A stretch of 64,000 nt of DNA from Verrucomicrobiia bacterium (GCA_019694135.1 JAIBCM010000007.1:1-64000), one strand, 5' to 3'; numbered from the stretch's first letter, positions 17,557 to 26,332 are shown. The notes: generated from the letters alone by a model not told the origin. Numbers and translations: made by a program.

Positions 17557-20474
17557 AAACATACCCCACTATCGATGCCGACGCATTAGCGAAACAACTC
17601 AAAAAAAATATTGAGGGAGAAGTTAGATTCGATGCCGGAAGTCGGGCGCTTTATGCCACAGACAGCTCCAACTATCGGCAAACCCCAGTAGGCGTCGTCA
17701 TTCCCAAAAATAAGGAAGACATCGTTAAAACCGTAGCGATTTGTTATGAGCATCACGTCCCAATTACTTCTCGGGGTGCGGGAACTAGTTTAGCAGGACA
17801 ATGTTGCAACGTGAGTGTCATCATTGATTTTTCGAAATATTTCAATCGCATTCTTGAAATCAATCCTGAAAAAAAATATGCCCGAGTAGAACCCGGCATT
17901 GTTTTGGACATCTTAAATCAAGCTCTTCAAAAGCATGGTTTGATCTTTGGACCCGATCCTGCCACCCATCACTATTGCACTCTGGGCGGAATGATAGGCA
18001 ATAACTCTTGCGGAATTCACTCGGTCATGGCCGCATTTGCGGGAACTGGAGCGCGCACTTCTGACAATATTTTAGAATTAGAAATTTTAACTTACGACGG
18101 TTTAAAATGTCGCGTAGGAAAAACAAGCGATGCTGAATTAGAAAGTTGGATTAAAGGTTCGGGACGCGAAAATAAAATTTATCAAGATCTTATTAAATTA
18201 AGAAATAAATACGAAAAACTAATTCGAGAAAAATTTCCAAAAATTCCTCGTCGCGTTTCAGGTTATAATCTTGACGAACTTTTGCCCGAAAAAGGATTTC
18301 ATCTGGCACGAGCGCTTGTTGGCACAGAAGGCACATGTGTCACGGTTCTCGAGGCTAAAGTTCAATTGATCGACAATCCCCCCATCCGTTCGCTAGCGGT
18401 TCTTGGTTTTTCAGATGTTTTTACCGCAGCGGATCAAGTAAAAGAAGTGCTGGAGTTTCACCCCGTGGGGTTGGAAGGGGTTGATGAAAAACTCATTGAA
18501 GGCATGAAAAAAAAGGGGCTTCACCCGCAAGATATTTCTTTATTGCCCGAGGGAAAAGGATGGTTACTGGTAGAATTTGGAGGTGCAAGCAAAGAAGAGG
18601 CCGACCAAAAAGCGCAACAATTGATCAATCACTATCAAAAGAAAAAAAAGTCGGTTACTACAAAATGGTATGACGCCCCTTTTTATGAGGAACACGTTTG
18701 GGAAATTCGGGAATCGGGATTAGGCGCTTCGGCTCGTGTTCCCGATGAAGCAGACACGTGGGAAGGTTGGGAGGATTCAGCAGTTCCTCCCGAGAAGATG
18801 GGCGATTATTTGCGAGATTTTCAAAAACTCTTAGACCGATACAATTATCAAGGTGTTTTATACGGCCATTTCGGACAAGGCGTTTTGCATACGCGCATTA
18901 ATTTCGGATTAAAATCTCATCAAGGAATTAAAAATTATCTTTCTTTTACTAACGAAGCCGCTGATTTGGTGGTGTATTACGGAGGCTCATTATCTGGGGA
19001 ACATGGCGACGGACAATCGCGCGGCGAACTTTTAGGAAAAATGTATGGCAGGGAATTGGTCGAAGCTTTTCGCGAATTTAAAACCATTTGGGACCCTGAA
19101 GGAAAAATGAATCCTCATAAAGTTGTGGAACCTTTTTCTCGTGATGAAGATCTGCGTTACGGCCAAACTTATGATCCACCACAATGGTCAACTCATTTTC
19201 AATATCCTGAGGACAAAGGAAGTTTTTCTTATGCCATGGAACGATGCGTGGGCGTTGGCAAATGTCGAAAAACGGATCAAGGCATCATGTGTCCCAGTTA
19301 TATGGTGACGCGAGAAGAAAAGCATTCCACGCGAGGTCGGGCGCGATTGCTTTTTGAAATGCTTCAGGGAAAAGTGATTGGGAAAAAGAAATGGCGCGAT
19401 CCCGCAGTGAAAGAAGCTTTGGATTTATGTTTGGCATGCAAAGGATGCAAGTCTGAATGCCCTGTGCAAGTGGATATGGCCACTTATAAAGCCGAGTTTT
19501 TTTCGCATTATTATCAAGGGCGACTACGTCCCTTATCGGCTTATGCCATGGGTCTGATTTATTGGTGGGCACGATTAGCGTCAAAATTACCGACCCTTGT
19601 TAATTTCTTTACCCACACTCAACCTTTTGAATTTTTTTTCAAAAAATTAGGAGGATTGGCTCCTCAAAGAACACTTCCCAAATTTGCTAAAGAACCGTTT
19701 CGACAATGGTTTTATCGACGAAAATCGGTTAATCTTAATAAACCTAAATTGATTCTTTGGCCCGACACTTTTAACAATTATTTTTTTCCCGAAACCGCTA
19801 AAGCCGCAGTAGAAGTTTTGGAATATATGGGTTACCAAGTCACTTTGCCCAAACGCACCTTGTGTTGTGGCCGACCGTTATACGATTTTGGAATGCTAAA
19901 TTTAGCCAAGATGCTTCTTCGGCAAATTTTAGAAAATTTAGCTCAAGAGATTGAGGAGGGAATACCCATTATCGGTTTAGAGCCAAGTTGTGTAGCGGTA
20001 TTTAGGGATGAACTTCGCAATTTATTTCCTCAGGATGAAAATGCAAAACGCCTTTCAAAAAATGTTTTTCTTCTAAGCGAATTTTTAGAGCAAAAAGCCG
20101 CCTCCTTTTCTTTCCCATTATTGAGGCGCAAGGCAATTGTACAAGGCCACTGTCATCATCACGCCTTAACCAAGTTAACTGATGAAGAAAAAATATTAAA
20201 ACGTCTGGGGCTTGACTTTACTCTTCTAGATTCGGGGTGTTGTGGCATGGCGGGCTCTTTTGGATTCGAAAAAAAACATTTCGAAATATCCCAAGCATGC
20301 GGAGAACGGGTGCTGCTGCCCACTGTGCGTCAAGCAGATCCCGATTTTCTCATTATTGCCAACGGATTTAGTTGTCGCGAGCAAATTCAGCAACTGGCTC
20401 ATCGCCAAGCCTATCATTTGGCCGAAGTTATTCAAATGGCAATCCAGCAAACGCAACCGGGGCGATCTTTATGA
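17553..20474 (+). CDS. Fused FAD-linked oxidase and Fe-S protein (D-lactate/glycolate/2-hydroxyglutarate dehydrogenase type)
   Basis: A 973-residue GlcD-GlcF-like fusion. The FAD-binding PCMH domain (about 45-270) contains TSRGAGTSLAGQ and GGMIGNNSCG, and the FAD-linked oxidase C-terminal domain reaches to about 530. A ferredoxin-like part with CVGVGKC and CLACKGCKSEC motifs follows. Two CCG-type domains end the protein (LCCGRPLYDFG and SGCCGMAGSFG). Such enzymes oxidise D-2-hydroxyacids and pass electrons to quinone or a cytochrome. YdiJ/D2HGDH-like proteins share this layout. It starts inside the previous stop (ATGA) and ends overlapping the nhaA start. The exact substrate is not evident. 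Confidence 0.88.
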   Translation: MKTYPTIDADALAKQLKKNIEGEVRFDAGSRALYATDSSNYRQTPVGVVIPKNKEDIVKTVAICYEHHVPITSRGAGTSLAGQCCNVSVIIDFSKYFNRILEINPEKKYARVEPGIVLDILNQALQKHGLIFGPDPATHHYCTLGGMIGNNSCGIHSVMAAFAGTGARTSDNILELEILTYDGLKCRVGKTSDAELESWIKGSGRENKIYQDLIKLRNKYEKLIREKFPKIPRRVSGYNLDELLPEKGFHLARALVGTEGTCVTVLEAKVQLIDNPPIRSLAVLGFSDVFTAADQVKEVLEFHPVGLEGVDEKLIEGMKKKGLHPQDISLLPEGKGWLLVEFGGASKEEADQKAQQLINHYQKKKKSVTTKWYDAPFYEEHVWEIRESGLGASARVPDEADTWEGWEDSAVPPEKMGDYLRDFQKLLDRYNYQGVLYGHFGQGVLHTRINFGLKSHQGIKNYLSFTNEAADLVVYYGGSLSGEHGDGQSRGELLGKMYGRELVEAFREFKTIWDPEGKMNPHKVVEPFSRDEDLRYGQTYDPPQWSTHFQYPEDKGSFSYAMERCVGVGKCRKTDQGIMCPSYMVTREEKHSTRGRARLLFEMLQGKVIGKKKWRDPAVKEALDLCLACKGCKSECPVQVDMATYKAEFFSHYYQGRLRPLSAYAMGLIYWWARLASKLPTLVNFFTHTQPFEFFFKKLGGLAPQRTLPKFAKEPFRQWFYRRKSVNLNKPKLILWPDTFNNYFFPETAKAAVEVLEYMGYQVTLPKRTLCCGRPLYDFGMLNLAKMLLRQILENLAQEIEEGIPIIGLEPSCVAVFRDELRNLFPQDENAKRLSKNVFLLSEFLEQKAASFSFPLLRRKAIVQGHCHHHALTKLTDEEKILKRLGLDFTLLDSGCCGMAGSFGFEKKHFEISQACGERVLLPTVRQADPDFLIIANGFSCREQIQQLAHRQAYHLAEVIQMAIQQTQPGRSL

Positions 20475-21817
20475 AAAAACATTCACGAAGTTTAGGAGCA
20501 CGCTTGGTTCAAGCTAAACGCTCTTTTTTTGCTAAAAATATTGCACTTCCGGTTGATGATTTTATTCAAAACGAAACCATAAGCGGCGCTATTTTATTAT
20601 TAGCGGCACTCGTCGCGCTTTTCTGGGCCAATTTGCCCGTAAGCTCGTCTTACTTTGAAATGCAAAAAATTCCTATTGTCTTTCAAGTTGGCTCTTTTGT
20701 TATTTCGGAAAATTTTAAATATTGGATTAATGACGGATTCATGGCGCTTTTCTTTTTTGTAGTGGCTTTGGAAATCAAAAGAGAATTCGTTTTAGGTGAG
20801 CTCTCAAAACTGTCTCAAGCCATTTTGCCTATTGTAGGCGCGCTCGGAGGCATGATTTTACCCGCAGTTATTTATCTCGCTTTAAATTGGCAAACTGATG
20901 GCATGCGAGGCTGGGGAATTCCCATGCCAACCGATATTGCTTTTGCCATGGCTATAATAAGCTTATTAAGCAAACGCATCCCTCAAGCATTGAGAATTCT
21001 GCTTCTGGCCTATGCAATTGTCGATAGCGTTGGAGCGATTTTGGTGATTGCCTTTTTTTACACGAAAACCATTTCCTGGTTAGCGATAGGGGTCGCCTTA
21101 TTTTTTTTATTAATCATTTTAGGTTTATTAAAAATGGGAGTGCGAAGTGGACTAACTTATGTTCTTTTAGGATTATTTTTTTGGGGCGCTATTTTAAAAT
21201 CAGGAGTGCATGCCATTATTTCTGGCGTGATTTTAGGTTTTTTTACTCCAGCAAAACCTTTTTTTAGAATTTCAAAATCAAAGCAAGGCATCAAGAAACA
21301 GTTGCCGCAACTCGACCAAGCTTTGCGCCATCATGATGAGGGAAAAAAAGATCTCATTTTAGGGCGAATAGAAGAATTAACAAAAGAAACGGAATCTCCT
21401 TTAGAACGATTAGAACGTTTATTTCATCCTCCTGTAAGTTATGTTATTCTTCCTCTTTTTGCCCTTCTCAATGCAGGAATAAAATTGTCAACTGATCTTA
21501 TAATTCAAGCTTTTTCCAGCACGATTACCTGGGGAATACTCTTGGCTTTTATCGTTGGTAAAACTGTCGGAATTAGCAGCGCTATGGGAATCACAGTTCA
21601 CTTTAAGATAGCCAAGCTTCCTAAACACGTTAACTGGAATCACGCCTTGGGCATTAGCCTTTTGGGAGGCATCGGATTTACTGTCTCTCTTTTTATCACT
21701 CATCTAGCTTTTTCTGAGGAAACTCTTTTACAACAAGCTAAAATAGGAATTTTAGTAGCTTCTTTAATCTCTGCGATAATAGGATTTTCTTTGATTCGTT
21801 GGAGAAAAAATAAATAA
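20471..21817 (+). CDS. nhaA: NhaA-family Na+/H+ antiporter with an altered Asp pair
   Basis: A 448-residue inner-membrane antiporter with about 12 helices. Family motifs are clear: FFFVVALEIKREF near 94-106, PTDIAFAM with Asp155, and the Lys of FIVGKTVG in the later half. In the ion-binding segment the usual adjacent Asp-Asp (Asp163-Asp164 of E. coli NhaA) reads Asp185-Ser186, codons GAT AGC at 21023-21028. The start at 20471 is chosen because it overlaps the preceding stop as ATGA, and the longer upstream frame only shadows that gene. It belongs to the same plus-strand run as the oxidoreductases. Confidence 0.92.
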   Translation: MKKHSRSLGARLVQAKRSFFAKNIALPVDDFIQNETISGAILLLAALVALFWANLPVSSSYFEMQKIPIVFQVGSFVISENFKYWINDGFMALFFFVVALEIKREFVLGELSKLSQAILPIVGALGGMILPAVIYLALNWQTDGMRGWGIPMPTDIAFAMAIISLLSKRIPQALRILLLAYAIVDSVGAILVIAFFYTKTISWLAIGVALFFLLIILGLLKMGVRSGLTYVLLGLFFWGAILKSGVHAIISGVILGFFTPAKPFFRISKSKQGIKKQLPQLDQALRHHDEGKKDLILGRIEELTKETESPLERLERLFHPPVSYVILPLFALLNAGIKLSTDLIIQAFSSTITWGILLAFIVGKTVGISSAMGITVHFKIAKLPKHVNWNHALGISLLGGIGFTVSLFITHLAFSEETLLQQAKIGILVASLISAIIGFSLIRWRKNK

Positions 21818-21835
21818 AATAAAGAAAGGAATAAT

Positions 21836-22429
21836 ATGAAAATAATAACTATCATAACTGCATTAAGTCTCACCTTGGTTTTGGGTTTAAATGGATGTAA
21901 GAAACGAGAGGTTTATGAGGAAAACACGCGTTTACAATCCCCTGCTCATTTAGAAAATGAGAATAATCCTTCTCCAAATCGTATTACCCAAGCTACTGCC
22001 ACACTGTCTCCCACCGAAGGCAATCAAGTTAGCGGCAGCGTTAGTTTTACGCAAATGGACAATGGTGTCCAAGTCGTTGCCGATATTCAAAATTTAACTC
22101 CAGGCGAACACGGTTTTCATATTCATGAAAAAGGCGATTGTTCCGCCCATGACGCCAGCTCGGCAGGGGGTCATTTCAATCCTACAGACAAAAAACACGG
22201 AAGCCCCGACGATCCCGAGCATCATGTGGGTGATTTAGGAAATGTTGTTGCTGATAGCAGAGGCCATGCACGATTGAATCGGGTGTTTTCTTTTCTCACA
22301 TTAAATGGAGTCGATTCTATCGCGGGCAAATCAATCATCGTTCACGCCGATCGCGATGATTTTGTTTCTCAACCTTCGGGCAATTCGGGTGCACGTCAGG
22401 CTTGTGGTGTGATTCAAGCTGAAGAATAA
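21836..22429 (+). CDS. sodC: Cu,Zn superoxide dismutase, lipoprotein form
   Basis: A 197-residue secreted protein converting superoxide to O2 and H2O2. The N-terminus is a lipoprotein signal ending in LNGC. The SOD domain has the copper/zinc ligands in GFHIHEKGDC, SAGGHFNP, HHVGDLGN and VHADRDD, and the active-site Arg in GARQACGVI. The two Cys that form the structural disulfide are present. A GAAAGGAA ribosome site precedes the ATG. It lies 18 bases after nhaA and 12 before the SDR gene, so it is probably co-transcribed. The location would be the outer or inner membrane facing the periplasm. Confidence 0.95.
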   Translation: MKIITIITALSLTLVLGLNGCKKREVYEENTRLQSPAHLENENNPSPNRITQATATLSPTEGNQVSGSVSFTQMDNGVQVVADIQNLTPGEHGFHIHEKGDCSAHDASSAGGHFNPTDKKHGSPDDPEHHVGDLGNVVADSRGHARLNRVFSFLTLNGVDSIAGKSIIVHADRDDFVSQPSGNSGARQACGVIQAEE

Positions 22430-22441
22430 CAATAAAGACTC

Positions 22442-23455
22442 ATGAATCCGTCACATCAAAAGGAAGTCGTTGTTATAACAGGCGCTTCCGCGGGTGTTGG
22501 ACGCGCCACGGTCCGAGAATTCGCCAAGCGAGGAGCTTGTTTGGGGCTCCTCGCTCGCGGCAAGGATGGATTGGAGGCTGCGCGTGAAGAGGCAGAAAAA
22601 CTGGGAGGCAAAGCAATTGTTTGTCTAACCGACGTCGCTTCATTTGAACAAGTCAATCAAGCAGCCGAAAAAATAGAAAGGGAATTAGGTCCCATTACTC
22701 TTTGGATTAATAACGCTATGACTTCCGTTTTTTCTCCTGTTAAAGAAATGGAAGCGGAAGAATATCGACGCGTCACGGAAGTAACTTATTTAGGAGTTGT
22801 GCATGGAACTTTGGCAGCACTTCACCGCATGTTATCGCGTAATCACGGGGTCATTATTCAAGTGGGCTCAGCCTTAGCTTATCGTGGCATTCCTTTGCAA
22901 TCGGCTTATTGCGCCTCCAAACATGCAATACAGGGATTTGTGGATTCGCTACGATCAGAATTGATCCACGACAAAAGTCGAGTGCGAGTGACAATGGTGC
23001 ATATGCCAGCGCTCAATACACCACAATTTGGTTGGGTAAAAAGTCGTTTACCTCGAAAAGCGCAACCGGTTCCACCCATTTTCCAACCTGAAGTGGCGGC
23101 ACGTGCGATTGTTTGGGCGGCGCATCATAAGCGAAGAGAAATTTTGGTTGGGTTGCCCACGATTAAAGCAGTTTTTGGCAATAAAATTTTCCCTGGCTGG
23201 CTCGACCACTATCTAGCCAAAAATGGTTACGATTCCCAACAATTCGATGGCTCAGAGGATCCTAGTCGCCCGCATAATTTATATCGACCGGTTCCAGGCG
23301 ATCATGGAGCACATGGCGTTTTCGATGATCGTGCTCAATCTTTTAGTCCGACAAGTTGGATTAATCTTCATCGTAAAAAAATCTTTTTGAGCGTTTTAGG
23401 ATTAGGAACAGTTTTAGGCTTGTCTTACTTAAAAAAACTAAAGCAAACGAAATAA
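22442..23455 (+). CDS. Short-chain dehydrogenase/reductase with C-terminal membrane helix
   Basis: A 337-residue classical SDR. The Rossmann motif GASAGVGRA is at about 14-22, with NNAMTS and the catalytic Ser (VGSALAYRG) followed by YCASK. The extended C-terminus ends in a hydrophobic helix (FLSVLGLGTVLGLSYL) and a basic tail, suggesting membrane anchoring. Substrate is unknown. The gene begins 12 bases after sodC and stops 4 bases before the SPW/VKOR gene, placing it in the same transcription unit. Confidence 0.85.
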   Translation: MNPSHQKEVVVITGASAGVGRATVREFAKRGACLGLLARGKDGLEAAREEAEKLGGKAIVCLTDVASFEQVNQAAEKIERELGPITLWINNAMTSVFSPVKEMEAEEYRRVTEVTYLGVVHGTLAALHRMLSRNHGVIIQVGSALAYRGIPLQSAYCASKHAIQGFVDSLRSELIHDKSRVRVTMVHMPALNTPQFGWVKSRLPRKAQPVPPIFQPEVAARAIVWAAHHKRREILVGLPTIKAVFGNKIFPGWLDHYLAKNGYDSQQFDGSEDPSRPHNLYRPVPGDHGAHGVFDDRAQSFSPTSWINLHRKKIFLSVLGLGTVLGLSYLKKLKQTK

Positions 23456-23459
23456 TTTT

Positions 23460-24953
23460 ATGAAACAGGATTCTAATAAATCCAAAATGGATATGGCGGA
23501 GCGTGGTGTCACTCGACATGAAATGAAGAATAATCATGACAACCATTCCATGAGTGAAGAGCATCGTATAATGATGTTGACGCGACATCATCACCAAACG
23601 CAATGGGTTTACTGGGTGATTATTCTTCTCGGTTTTTGGATGGTGTTAAGTCCATTAACTTTTGATTATGGTAGGGGTTTAATCGCTCCCACTGGGAATC
23701 GAATTCCATGGCTTGATATCACGACGAGGGTAACTCTTTTAAAATGGAGCGATCTCATCTCTGGTTTGCTTATTATTATTCTCGGACTTCGCTCCTTAAA
23801 ACCGAATCGCCCTGTCGAGTTATGGACAATTTGTTTCATTGGAATTTGGTTAAGCGCAGCTCCACTTCTTTTTTGGGCGCCTTCTAGCATGATTTATCTA
23901 AATGAAACTTTTGTCGGCATGATGCTGATTGCGCTTACCATTTTAATCCCAGGAATGCCCAATATGATTCACTACATGGAAATGGGCTCTGAAGTGCCAC
24001 CGGGTTGGTCTTATAACCCTTCCTCTTGGGCGCAACGTTCTCTCTTAATCGCTTTAGGTTTTGCAGGCCTTGTCGTTTCTCGTTATCTCGCCGCGTTTCA
24101 ATTAGGCTATATCGATAAGGTATGGGATCCTTTTTTCGGAGATAGTAGTCGTCTGGTATTGCATTCTAACATGTCAAAATCTCTTTTTATTTCTGATGCT
24201 GGATTTGGTGCGTTTGCTTATACGTTCGAATTTTTGATGGGCTGGATGGGTTCACCGTCACGCTGGCGCACCATGCCGTGGATGGTGACTCTGTTTGGCA
24301 TCTTGGTTATTCCTTTGGGCCTAGTTCACATCTTTCTGGTGATTTCGCAACCGGTTGTAGTTGGGCATTGGTGCACCTTTTGCATTGTAGCCGCGCTAAT
24401 TATGCTACCCATGATTCCATTAGAAGTGGATGAGGTAATCGCCATGGTGCAGTTCATGAGAAAATCCAAAAAAGAAGGTCAATCGTTATGGAAAGTTTTT
24501 TGGAAAGGCGGCACCCTGCAAGGCAGTAAAGAAAAAGATGAACGCTCACCACAATTAGAAAAGTTTTATGAAAACCCTAGAGAAGTTTACCAAGCTTCTC
24601 TGTGGGGAATGTCGTTTCCTCTCTCTTTATGGATAACAACCTCTTTAGGTTTATGGTTGATGTTTACTCCTTTTTTAATAGGTAATTCTCAAATAGCTGC
24701 AGATGTTGACCATCTTGCGGGCGCTTTGATCGTTACTTTTTCTGTAATCGCTATGGGAGAAACAATGAGAACAGGAAGATTTTTGAATGCGTTGCTTGGA
24801 ATTGTGGTAATAGGATCCCCTTTTCTTTTTGATCACTACACGACTCTGGGTGCTATCAATGATATTATCATAGGTATCCTTATTATCATTTTCACAATTC
24901 CTCGAGGACCCATTAAGGAGAATTTTGATACATGGAATAAAATGATAAAATAA
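23460..24953 (+). CDS. Multi-span protein with SPW repeats flanking a VKOR-like domain
   Basis: A 497-residue membrane protein in three parts. Residues 48-170 and 390-485 each have the paired-helix SPW-repeat look (GFWMVLSPLTF, GLWLMFTPFLI). The middle, about 185-345, resembles the vitamin K epoxide reductase family, with a CxxC pair at Cys305-Cys308 (WCTFC). The second, loop-borne Cys pair of true VKOR/DsbB-like enzymes is absent, so classical disulfide formation is doubtful. The first 46 residues are rich in His and Met and may bind metal. The next two genes look like a second copy of its last two parts. Confidence 0.75.
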   Translation: MKQDSNKSKMDMAERGVTRHEMKNNHDNHSMSEEHRIMMLTRHHHQTQWVYWVIILLGFWMVLSPLTFDYGRGLIAPTGNRIPWLDITTRVTLLKWSDLISGLLIIILGLRSLKPNRPVELWTICFIGIWLSAAPLLFWAPSSMIYLNETFVGMMLIALTILIPGMPNMIHYMEMGSEVPPGWSYNPSSWAQRSLLIALGFAGLVVSRYLAAFQLGYIDKVWDPFFGDSSRLVLHSNMSKSLFISDAGFGAFAYTFEFLMGWMGSPSRWRTMPWMVTLFGILVIPLGLVHIFLVISQPVVVGHWCTFCIVAALIMLPMIPLEVDEVIAMVQFMRKSKKEGQSLWKVFWKGGTLQGSKEKDERSPQLEKFYENPREVYQASLWGMSFPLSLWITTSLGLWLMFTPFLIGNSQIAADVDHLAGALIVTFSVIAMGETMRTGRFLNALLGIVVIGSPFLFDHYTTLGAINDIIIGILIIIFTIPRGPIKENFDTWNKMIK

Positions 24954-24968
24954 TACAACAGTAACATT

Positions 24969-25511
24969 ATGAACGATCCCAGCATTCCTCCCGATTGGGA
25001 CTACAATCCCTCGGCTTGGCTGCAGCGCGTTCCTCTTATTATTCTCGCGCTAATCGGAACTGGTATAGCGCTTTATTTAACTTTTTATCAATTGCATCAT
25101 TGGATTCCAACTGTTTGGGAACCTTTTTTTGGTAGAGGCAGCGAAATTATTCTCACTTCGCGAACTTCTTATCTTCTTCCCATTCCTGATGCCTTGCTGG
25201 GTATGGCTGCTTATTTGCTAGATGCCATCAGTGGTGTAATAGGCGGGATTCGTCGATGGCGCACGCTACCTTGGATGGTTTTGATTTTTGGTGTGGCAGT
25301 AGGCCCACTCGGTCTCGTCAGTGTCATGCTCGTGATCTTTCAACCCGTGCTTTATGACAGTTGGTGCACGCTTTGTCTTTTATCGGCTGTTATTTCTATT
25401 GTGATGATCGGTCCTGCCATGGACGAAGTGCTAGCCAGCTTACAATATTTGAAACAAAGCAAAAAAAGAGGTTATTCCTTTTGGCGCACCTTTTGGGGAG
25501 TCCAGAAATAA
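24969..25511 (+). CDS. VKOR-like membrane protein with CxxC only
   Basis: A 180-residue protein with about four helices that aligns along its length with residues 183-350 of the preceding 497-residue protein (shared PPxWxYNPSxWxQR, VWxPFFG, RRWRTxPWM and WCTxC features). The redox pair is Cys133-Cys136. No other Cys is present, so the loop pair of canonical VKOR is missing. It probably works with its neighbours in the membrane, and a redox or quinone-linked role is only a family-based guess. It ends 2 bases before the SPW gene, which is in a different frame. Confidence 0.75.
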   Translation: MNDPSIPPDWDYNPSAWLQRVPLIILALIGTGIALYLTFYQLHHWIPTVWEPFFGRGSEIILTSRTSYLLPIPDALLGMAAYLLDAISGVIGGIRRWRTLPWMVLIFGVAVGPLGLVSVMLVIFQPVLYDSWCTLCLLSAVISIVMIGPAMDEVLASLQYLKQSKKRGYSFWRTFWGVQK

Positions 25512-25513
25512 TT

Positions 25514-25852
25514 ATGTGGGCACAAATCATTAATATTCTGCTGGGTTTATGGTTAATGATAGCCCCAGCCTTATTAAATTATGAGGACCCGGCTCAAACC
25601 AATGATCATATTATTGGCCCTTTAATCACAACTGTTTCTCTCGTGGCCTGCTGGCAAATCATGCGAAGTTTGCGATGGATTAATTTAGTATTTGGCGTGT
25701 GGTTACTCTTATCGCCTTGGTTGCTCCATTATCCTCAAGTTTCAGCTATGATTCATAGCATGATGATTGGTGGGCTCGTGATTATTTTTTCGTTTCCTAA
25801 GGGAAAAATGAAACATCAAATCGGTGGGGGCTGGGCATCGCTAATAAAATAA
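25514..25852 (+). CDS. SPW-repeat membrane protein
   Basis: A 112-residue protein with about four helices in two SPW-like units (GLWLMIAPALLNY and GVWLLLSPWLLHY). It aligns with the C-terminal third of the 497-residue protein upstream. The start at 25514 is preferred because similarity begins there; an upstream in-frame ATG at 25361 lies within the previous gene and gives no family similarity. Together with the 180-residue protein it forms a split second copy of VKOR-plus-SPW. Function is unknown. Confidence 0.75.
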   Translation: MWAQIINILLGLWLMIAPALLNYEDPAQTNDHIIGPLITTVSLVACWQIMRSLRWINLVFGVWLLLSPWLLHYPQVSAMIHSMMIGGLVIIFSFPKGKMKHQIGGGWASLIK

Positions 25853-25858
25853 AATATC

Positions 25859-26239
25859 ATGAAAAAAAATATCGGCAAAAAATATTGGGCCATTGCGGAA
25901 GGTTACATTCCCGGAACAAGTCATGGTCCAGCACCACAAATGACGAGTCATGAAGCCATCTGCATTTTAAATGCTTCTGAAAAAAAAGCTTTAATCAAAA
26001 TTATCATTTACTACTCAGATCGTGAGCCTGTCGGCCCCTACCAATTTGAAATTCCCGCGCGACGCACAAAACACATTCGATTCAATCATTTTTCTGATCC
26101 AGAACCTATCCCCTTTGACACCGATTTTTCCAGCGTCATCGAATCCAACGTCCCCATCGTTGTTCAACATACACGATTGGATTCTCGCCAAGCCGAAAAC
26201 GCTTTGCTTAGTACGATCGCTTATCCTTGTGGTGATTAA
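25859..26239 (+). CDS. Anabaena sensory rhodopsin transducer (ASRT) family protein
   Basis: A 126-residue soluble protein that closely fits the ASRT family (PF07100). It has WAIAEGYIP, ILNAS, DREPVGPY, IPARRT, RFN and the near-invariant SNVPIVVQHTRLDSRQ block at about 97-113. In Anabaena ASRT forms a tetrameric beta-sandwich that binds the sensory rhodopsin, but most homologues occur without rhodopsins and have been proposed to bind small molecules. No rhodopsin is encoded in this window. It lies 6 bases after the SPW gene and is the last of the plus-strand run. Confidence 0.88.
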   Translation: MKKNIGKKYWAIAEGYIPGTSHGPAPQMTSHEAICILNASEKKALIKIIIYYSDREPVGPYQFEIPARRTKHIRFNHFSDPEPIPFDTDFSSVIESNVPIVVQHTRLDSRQAENALLSTIAYPCGD

Positions 26240-26250
26240 TATTATAAAAC

Positions 26251-26332
26251 TGGGTAGGAGTGGATTCGAACCACTGAAGGCAAAGCCAGCAGATTTACAG
26301 TCTGCCCCGTTTGGCCACTCCGGAACCTACCC
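26251..26332 (-). tRNA. tRNA-Tyr (anticodon GTA)
   Basis: Read on the minus strand, an 82-base class II cloverleaf forms. The acceptor stem GGGTAGG/CCTACCC pairs 26326-26332 with 26252-26258. The anticodon arm carries GTA in GACTGTAAATC, a long variable arm is present, and the T arm has GGTTCGAATCC. The CCA end is not encoded. It lies alone, antisense to the flanking plus-strand genes. Confidence 0.95.

Noticed and set aside
20372-20470. Longer N-terminus for NhaA
   Set aside because: The extension lies wholly inside the preceding dehydrogenase gene and is low-complexity; the ATG at 20471 overlaps the stop as ATGA, the pattern used throughout this window.
24969-25852. Frameshift splitting a single VKOR-SPW gene
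   Set aside because: The 180-residue protein ends and the 112-residue protein starts 2 bases apart, each with a complete domain. A true split pair is as likely as a sequencing error, so both are annotated as intact genes.
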